64,000 nt of DNA from Dryococelus australis. Lineage: Eukaryota; Arthropoda; Insecta; Phasmatodea; Phasmatidae. The notes beneath the pieces are model-generated. The model saw nothing but the letters and a program-made list of their open reading frames with translations. It made no database searches and was not told the origin of the DNA. The stretch lies in NCBI GenBank assembly GCA_029891345.1, contig CM057002.1, forward strand, positions 17,854,295 to 17,918,294. The letters are read 5' to 3'. The position numbers were made by a program, and so were the translations under genes. Shown here in pieces: positions 56,982 to 64,000 of this stretch; position 1 is the first letter of the stretch, and the number at the start of each line of letters is the position of its first letter.

Positions 56982-59354
56982 TACTTACCTGTCAAGCCAG
57001 AGCTACAGCAGTACTACGAAACCTTCAGTGTGCTGCAGTGCTGAAATAGGGCAGCGATTATTGGAGGACATAGCTTATCTCGGCGGCACAATGCTCGTGA
57101 TTGCCACCATTCACGAGCAAATTGCCGCACACAAGTGTCTGAGCACCGTCAGCCCCATGGTTTCCTAGTTTACCGAAAGTTGGTACTGTTGAAAGAGCGT
57201 GTTTTGAGTGGATTTGATCGCGTTTGAACGTTATCCGCGCGATATCGAACATGTCTAATGTTGCCACGGCGACTAGTTTCGCACCTACTCTAAACATGCA
57301 GTTCTCTGCTGGATTCCATCATCATTTAAGCGCCTAAATTATTATGGAAATCAAACACAATTATGTGGCCAAATTATCATCAGGTGTACACGCTTGTCGC
57401 AGTTCGCCCAAAGATATGAGAAAACTGTATTTGTAATGTTGGCGCCCATGTTGCAGAAAAAATCCCACTCATGCGTTGAAGACATTCAAAATGAAATACG
57501 GACGAACTGTTGGAAAAATAAAAGTTTTTTTTCTCGGCGGTGTTACAGTTATTTCAGACGGGTTTCTGTATATAATACGATCACTAAGCCATGTTTTGGG
57601 CTGGGTTATTTCTTCTTGTGTGCTTTTGTTTACTATATGATTCCATTTATTATTTAGCTGGGTAGTTTGTTCCAGTTATGCACTTAACTGTGTTTGGTTT
57701 TTTACACATAAATAAAATTCAGCGCTATGGCCGGTTTACAATTTGTCGAGTATCTGCGATAGTTATAGCCACCTTCACGGATACATGGTACTTATTAAGC
57801 AACAAAACGGAATTAAAACAAACAATTAAATTCACAAACCCCTATATATTAAGCACAAAAAATTTCATTGGTTCTTAAAGTCTATGAGGGTACACATAAT
57901 AAAACATAGATCTAAGATACTAACAGTAAAGGTATAATAACAAAACAATAGAGTAACAAACGGGGCAATATTACACACAACTGAGTAAATTATTGTGGCT
58001 ATGCATTTGAAACATTTTATTTGGACGTCGGAAAGCAGACAGCGTGCGCTTGTTTTGAAATGTTGGTTGTAAATAGAAGATAGCGGCAGATCAGAGAGCG
58101 TGGCTACTGCTTATATGCGCGTGTGAAAACAAGCTACTTGTTCACCAACTATCCTAGGTTAGTTTAAGGGTGTCAGATAATCACGCTTCCCCCAGCTCCA
58201 AGTGGGTGGAAGAGGAATGATAGAGGTTGTGCCAGCCTCAAACATAACATGGAAGTGGAAAGGCTCGGTCGTGATCAGAGCTCAATCGAGTGCATTTGTT
58301 GTTGTTGATTAACCCGCTGCAGCGGCATGGCCATCAGAAATTCATACAATATTTCCCAAGTCCTCGGAATTGAGAAGTTTACTAGTCAGGTAGTTATGAA
58401 GTTATGAATATCAAATTATCTGGATGAAGTATGTGAGGGGTGAAGGGGTGAAGGAGAAGGTAGGTACGGTTTGTCCAGGAAACATTGATTGGACTGGTGA
58501 TAGGAACCTAACGATCACATGACCAATTTTCGAAACAGTGGATAACCATCTTGTTTGACAATTACACTTAGGAACAGAAACAAATCATTGCTTTTCTGAT
58601 TGAGGGGAAAATTTAACCCATTATTTCTTCTGTTCTGCACAGATATGCATATTTCACTATAATTGTAATAGCATCCAAATGTTTATCGTAATTACCCTAC
58701 CGTTGGCTTTCTGCTCTTTTCGCCAGACTTAAAATGCAAATACGTTATAATTGCTTTTCAAACTCAGGTATTAATTAAAATAACTAAACTACAAAATTAA
58801 TTCGAAATATTACAAATGTATTAATAACGTGACGGAACACCATCACAATACATTAAGGAATCTCGCTTACAGAAATTACAGAGAATCTATAAACGGCTGG
58901 GAAGGAATGTGTACCAGTATCTCAGTTCCCATATGTAAATTATTTTTATCGGTCCCGATAAATTAATGCATCATATTTAGCTTGAATTGCATTCTATGGA
59001 AACTTTTGAAAGTTTTTGACGTGGATTTCAGTGGACTAGTAGCAGTTGGTGTGTAAAATAGTTATTGTTCTTATATAGGCTGACAAACACGGGATTTGTT
59101 GTGAGCCCGATTCACGTTGAGAGCTGCATTATTGTTCTAGTACTATACCGGAGTTTTGATTCATTAGATGCTTTTACAAACTATTCATTCAATTTATAGC
59201 TTCTTATAAGTAGAAATATCTCAGAGGTCCTGTTATTAAGTTCATGTTTTATTGTCTAGAGCTGCCGACATAAAATAACATTACTTTATTCTGTTTATAT
59301 TCAAAAGATAGTGACGTACATACTAAAATGTTTCTAACTGAAGCTGGAAATCCT
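56982..59354. other. No gene recognised
   Basis: A short perfect hairpin (TGCTCGTGA/TCACGAGCA arms, about 57089-57117) is the only structure noticed. Frames have no familiar motifs. Confidence 0.4.
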
Positions 59355-59942
59355 TACTAAAATTATAAATGGGACAGTGTGTTTGTTTGTTTGCCCTTCT
59401 TTCACGTCAAAACGGAGCAATGGATTGACGTGGTTTTTTGTAAACAGATAGTTGGACGGCCGAAGAGTTTCATAGGCTACTTTTTACACCGGGAAAATAT
59501 CTCATTCTTTCAGGAAAATTTTTATTGTAATTTGAAAAAGTACACAGACGGAATTACATTACGTCACAACAGAGCAACAAATCGTCGTATTTTTTGCACT
59601 GAATTAGTTGGTGGCCTGGGAAATAACATGGGGTACATTATATAGTTAACAAAGTTAATTCTGACATTTTGAAAGAGTTACAAGGAGAAATAACGGAGTA
59701 TTTGTCAGTAGACACAGTCATGGACACAGAACAGAGCACTACATATCCTGTATGAGTTCCTGAATTCTCTAGCGTTGTCAGGTGTGCCCTCACATAAGCT
59801 CCAATTAAAATTAAGCGTTCCGGTCATGCTTATGCGAAATTTAGATGCACTTCGATTATGTAACACGACGAGGTTTAGTATTACAAAACTTAATTATTTA
59901 TCCCTATAAACACGCTAACGAAGCCGCGGGTAAAATCTAGTT
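59355..59942 (+). mobile_element. Non-autonomous repeat ending at CTAG and a TA microsatellite
   Basis: It begins AAATTATAAATGGGACAGTG, then a GTTTGTTTGTTTG run and TTTCACGTCAAAACGGAGCA. It continues with GGCCGAAGAGTTTCATAGGC and ends GAAGCCGCGGGTAAAATCTA then G. This beginning-and-end pattern is widespread in insect genomes. A GC hairpin near a CTAG end suggests a Helitron; a microsatellite after the end is also seen with RTE-type retroelements. I cannot decide between them. Confidence 0.5.
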
Positions 59943-59952
59943 AATTATATAT

Positions 59953-60016
<64 letters not shown>
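59943..60016. repeat. (TA)n microsatellite
   Basis: Long TA runs directly follow the right end of the repeat at 59355-59942. Confidence 0.95.
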
Positions 60017-60019
<3 letters not shown>

Positions 60020-60264
60020 AAATGGCGACCATGTTGGACGCCAAACTCAGATCGTACCTCGCAGCACTCTGGAGGGTGTATAGGGTCTGTAAGGCGTGTA
60101 AGGTGCTGGATAGAGGCGAGAGAAGTGTTGAACAAATCGTGGGAAAGAAAACATAATTATTTCGGGTGTGACTGGTGTAAAGCGGCGGACACTACAGATA
60201 AAGCAAACTGCGTCCGGCGAAACCCCAACATACAATCAGGAGAATTGATCTTAGAGTGAGTGAA

Positions 60265-60504
60265 GAGATTTGGGTGGCTCTTGACAGCGAGGTGTTGAGA
60301 CCTGATGAGGATGATTGAGGTGAGTATGGAGCGGCGCCGGAATGAAAGGGCGGGGGAAACGGAAGATCCCGAGAAAACCCACCGACCAATGGCAACGCCC
60401 GGCACGATTCCCACTTTCGAAGATCCGTAGTGAACCGGCCGGGATTGAGCCCGGTTCGCCTTGGTGGGAGACGAGCGGGCTAACCGCTCGGCCACCGAGA
60501 CTCC
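60265..60504 (-). mobile_element. tRNA-derived SINE (minus), near full length
   Basis: On the minus strand the head GGAGTCTCGGTGGCCGAGCG is followed by GTTAGCCCGCTCGTCTCCCA and box B around GGGCTCAATCCCGGCCGG. The body is complete to the AGCCACCCAAATCTCTTCA end. Confidence 0.9.
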
Positions 60505-61878
60505 AATCGATCTTAGAATTCACGGAATTCACGGATCTTAGAATTACCGAATCAGGAAGATTATTCACAACTGCGCGAAACAGCTACGATGTGACTTAGT
60601 GAGATATTGTGTAACTCGTCTGAGATGGTATTTTCAAGCTACTGGGTCACAGATGAGACGAGTAGAGTGTGAGTTTTTAAAGTGCATTTGGTACCTTGAG
60701 AGGTCTTGATTTTATTGCAAATGGATGAGACCTTATACACGTAACAATTTCCATGTCCAGCAGTGTATATGTAGCAGATTTCCATGTCCAGCAGTGTATA
60801 TGTAGCAGATTTCAGTAGAGATATCTATCTTAGATGTGCAAATATGTGGTTAGAAAATTGTGAACTTCAGCATGTTGAAAACTCCCTAATAGGTATGTTT
60901 GGAAAACTTCGAGAGAAAAAAATTCTAACTCATGTTTCTAAAGTACCACTCTTAGGTCTTTTCAAGTATGTATACATTTCATTTTTCATTTCACTGGGAA
61001 CATGTTTAGCTGTTTTTTTAATGTGTATTTCGAACATTCTGTAGACCAATTAAGGTAATGGTAATCAAGTGACAAAAAAAAGTAGTTCAACGCTACCAAA
61101 TGGTGAGGGCAGCTTCGGTAATTTTTTTTTTAAATTCAAAAATGCTTGAGTGTCTGGGTGATATACAAATGCGATTAGCACGTAAGAAATATTTAATGCT
61201 GGAAGAGAAATTTTCAGTTTCTATTTTCATTTCAAATTTAAATATCAGAGTGTGAAAATATCTGGAATAAGTCTATTCTCGAATAATTTTTAGGACATGA
61301 AATTTAAAGTAGTGTATGATCAAGCGGTACACATTTATCTTTGACATTACACTGTAAATTATAGTTTCCCTGCTGAAGCTCTAATACAGCCGAGTTGCTG
61401 ATGTAAAGGCTCCGTGCTAGTTAAGTGCCTTGCATGCAAAAGCCATGATAAGAAATGTGCCTGCATCGTGCCTGTGTCGTCCCGAGAACTCCCGCTCTTC
61501 AAGATCTCGGACATGTTAAACACATCCTGGTAGGCGGCACCCTCGAGCAAATGTGGCAGAGTCGCTTGTGCGGTTGTTGCGCTGTGCTCGGAGCCCCTCC
61601 CCTGCGGCGCCTGGCAGCGCGGCAATCCCTACATACACGCGGAACCAGCAGAACAACGCCAGCCCGATCTTAACGCGACCGCACACACAATGGATGGTTG
61701 TCGGCTAGGCTACCAGTCCCATCATCACCCTTCATCTCCTGCCGACAAGCCGAGTCTTATCCTCTGAGCTCCTGCGCCGCCATCTTTGCCGTTAGCCGAG
61801 TTCTTTTGGAGACACTGTTCAGGATCTATTTGTTCTGCCTGCTTTATATTCTTCGGACACGTGTAACACAAACACTGC
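60505..61878. other. Mostly unannotated; GC-rich patch at 61440-61690
   Basis: A short duplication (TTTCCATGTCCAGCAGTGTA at about 60747 and 60778) is present. The GC-rich patch near 61440-61690 is open on both strands for ~70-90 codons (minus strand includes YQDVFNMSEILKSGSS), with no recognised family. It could be an exon or a relic. Confidence 0.3.
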
Positions 61879-62600
61879 TATATCTATTCGCGGTTTATTC
61901 ACACTTTTTGAATCAAACCCTAGAAAAATAACCCGGTGAGTGGTGGTTTCCTAAGAATGTAATGTATCACAAGCATTTTGTATTTGTGTGAACATAATAT
62001 TTTATCTATCAACTGTGACATTTCATTTCAAATTAATATGAATGAAAACAAAGAAGAAATATGTGTTGGTAATGCCTAATGACTGTTCACGATAAAGTAA
62101 GTACTTTTGGAATCAACCTTAGAAAAAAAGTCACTATCCCTACCTGCATATTTTTCAACGGGCGCACTGTGTGACATGCGCCTAGTAAGTTGGTAATGAT
62201 AGCCGGAAAGTAGTTCCATCTCTTAACATCGAATTAAAAGTGTTAGGTAACCATATGTGACAACTGAAATTATTTATTTCGCTTTCTGTTTTATTTAATG
62301 CTCCGAAGTGTAAAATTAACAGATTAATAGCATATTTACTTTTGTATTAGTTTCACAGTTTCACATGATCAACGCATGAATAAAGTGATGAGGCCCATTG
62401 CAATGATAATTTTACATAAGGCGGAAGAATACACAACGTGCATACATGTAGATCTTAAGCAGGGCTTTCAAAAGTGCTCATTTTACCGTGAACAGCCTAT
62501 AGTAAGAAATAGCTCTTATGAATAGTGTTCTTCCACTGAGTGTGCACAAATGCGGCACGTTGTCTCTTTGGTGTAATTTTCTAAATTCGGTTAAGCATTG
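61879..62600 (+). mobile_element. Family B MITE carrying a nested family A MITE
   Basis: The left end is TATATCTATTCGCGGTTTAT. The interior matches 56069 up to GTTGGTAATGCCTA, is interrupted by the family A copy at 62079-62499, then resumes AGTAAGAAATAGCTCTTATG to about 62600. The right terminus is missing. Confidence 0.75.
62079..62499 (-). mobile_element. Family A MITE (reverse) nested in family B
   Basis: It starts ATGACTGTTCACGATAAAGT and ends TTTTACCGTGAACAGCCTA. The host reads GCC-TA before it and TA-GTAAGAAATAG after it, while the empty family B site at 56318 reads GCCTGGTAAGAAATAG. This directly shows the TA target duplication. Confidence 0.92.
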
Positions 62601-63093
62601 CAAAAGTTTAGGCCTATAATAGTTAACATTTTGGCAGGAGCATGTACGTATCACAGTTTGGACCAAATACAAACTTTTACACTCCAATAAATAGATTTCA
62701 TCCATTCACCGTATTGGCTCTCAAGGCCTGGATGTTAAGATCCGCCCAAACATATTCACTCACTCACTCCATTCATCGTCTGATTAAAAGCAGACACTTT
62801 GGAACACCAGTCCACACTGCGGTGGAAATATTTCTATGCCTAACTCTCTTATAAGGAATCTCGCTTTCTTGCCAACCTGAGTAGAATAGCCCTTACCTAA
62901 GTCGAAGCCACGTGGTTTAAGGGAGACAGATAAAAATCGTTGTGGCGTTACCGCTTTTAGAGCAATAACATTTATTAAGCATTCGTTATTGACGTTTCTT
63001 CTTCTATAAGCCATAGTATCTCGCTCAGATGGCTGAATAACTGTAATGGCGATGGAGTAAATTTAATTGTTTACCATACTTAATAAAAAGGAA

Positions 63094-63940
63094 TTAAAGT
63101 CCATTCACGGTTGCTTCCAACTTTCTGAAACCCTGTAAAGTTCTACTTTTAGGATATTCCTCCGCCACATGCAAACAAAGCGTAACCGAGTCTATAAAGT
63201 TATACCGCAGGGACCACAAACGACACTAGTGCGCACTCAAATTGATAATATTTTCCACGAGAATTATTTATTATAGGCTGTTCACGGTAAAGTGAGCACT
63301 TCTGAAAGCCCTGCTTAAGATCTACTTGTATGCACGTTCTGTATTCTCCCGCTTTATGTAAAATTAAATTGCCATGGGCCTCATCACTTTATTAATGCGT
63401 CGATCAAGTGAAACGGTCAAATTATTAAAAAAGTAAATATTTAATGAATATGTTCTTTTATACACATCGATGCATAAAAAAACAGTAAGCGAAATATAAA
63501 ACGTAAGTTATCACAAATGGTTCACAAACACATTTATTCGGCGTTAAGATACGGAACTACTTCCCATCCATCGTTACCAACTTTACTGGGCTCGTGTCAT
63601 TCATGACGCTCATTGAAATATATGCAGGTAGCAGCAGTGACTTTTTATAAGGTTGATTTCAAAAGTGCACACTTTATCGTGAACAGTCTTTACTAGGCAT
63701 TACCAACACATGTATTTTCTTCCTGTTAATATTCTACTGATTATAAATTAATGTTATAATTTATAAATAAAATATAAGTAAAAGTTTACTTTATCACACA
63801 AAGGTAATTTCTATGTTAACACTAGTATAAAACGCTTATGACACATGAAATATTTAGGAAACAACCAAACACATTATACTTGGTGTAAGTTTTCAAAGGT
63901 TTGTTTCAGGAAGTGTGAAGAAACCGTGGATATACTTATA
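63094..63940 (-). mobile_element. Family B MITE (reverse) carrying a nested family A MITE
   Basis: It starts AGTCCATTCACGGTTGCTTC then CAACTTTCTGAAACCCTG, continues through GCATGCGCC-like interior order reversed, and ends AAGAAACCGTGGATATACTT. It is split by the family A copy at 63274-63690. Confidence 0.75.
63274..63690 (+). mobile_element. Family A MITE nested in family B
   Basis: It starts TAGGCTGTTCACGGTAAAGT and ends CTTTATCGTGAACAGTCTT. Flanks are TTATTTAT-TA and TA-CTAGGCATTACC, which rejoin to the family B sequence TTACTAGGCATTACC. Relative to its host it has the same orientation as the copy at 62079. Confidence 0.92.
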
Positions 63941-64000
63941 AGCATTGATTACCTACCTTCTAGTCCGGGGTTAAGAGCAAAATATGGCCCAAACTTTGTG

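Overview
This is a TE-rich, intron-rich animal nuclear window, almost certainly from an insect with a large genome. The evidence is one intact divergent ionotropic receptor gene (an arthropod chemosensory type), spliceosomal exons, AT-rich intergenic DNA with GC-rich exons, tRNA-derived SINEs, TA-target MITEs and remnants of Tc1/mariner-type transposases and a LINE. No bacterial operon, phage, CRISPR or rRNA structure is visible. I cannot name the species; a hemimetabolous insect (stick insect, cockroach or similar) is a guess.

Two genes can be supported. (1) On the + strand, the last two coding exons of a TMEM151-family membrane protein lie at 12042-12319 and 18277-19392. They are joined by a 5.96-kb phase-0 intron, with a probable 3'UTR and poly(A) signal to about 20.1 kb. 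Earlier exons are not visible and may lie upstream of the window. (2) On the - strand, 39617-41578 holds an uninterrupted 653-residue divergent ionotropic receptor (IR).

Layout. 1-2.8 kb: degenerate ~285-bp tandem repeat split by a MITE. 4.8-6.5 kb: Tc1/mariner-superfamily element with ~140-bp TIRs and a decayed transposase C-terminus. 6.5-7.03 kb: second MITE family with a 118-bp triplication. 7.8-8.6 kb: promoter-like CRE and TATA sites. 8.6-9.1 kb: long-TIR element. 9.9-10.7 kb: possible LTR. 11.3-12.04 kb: SINE, then a 43-bp minisatellite running into the TMEM151 splice acceptor. 12-20 kb: TMEM151 exons and a TE-filled intron, including a MITE whose core has grown into a 15-copy, 65/67-bp satellite. 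20-39 kb: mostly AT-rich unannotatable DNA with MITEs, a nested mini-transposon carrying a transposase remnant (27.4-27.9 kb), a 1.4-kb TIR element and SINEs. 39.3-41.6 kb: CT microsatellite and the IR gene. 42-52.2 kb: dense MITE/SINE clusters, transposase and LINE remnants and a GC-rich candidate exon. 52-64 kb: AT-rich DNA with arrays of an ATTTTGTTG-like word, further TIR elements, a repeat ending in a TA microsatellite, a SINE and two composite nested MITEs.

Two non-autonomous families dominate. Family A has TIR TAGGCTGTTCACGGTAAAGT, is 235-420 bp, duplicates TA, and has about 17 copies plus fragments. Family B has ends like TATAGTCCATTCACGGTTAC and six copies. The most interesting structures are the minisatellite whose every unit carries a CRE-like palindrome and a splice-acceptor look-alike just before the real acceptor, the MITE-to-satellite expansion inside the same gene, and the in-frame 75-bp repeat in the TMEM151 C-terminus.
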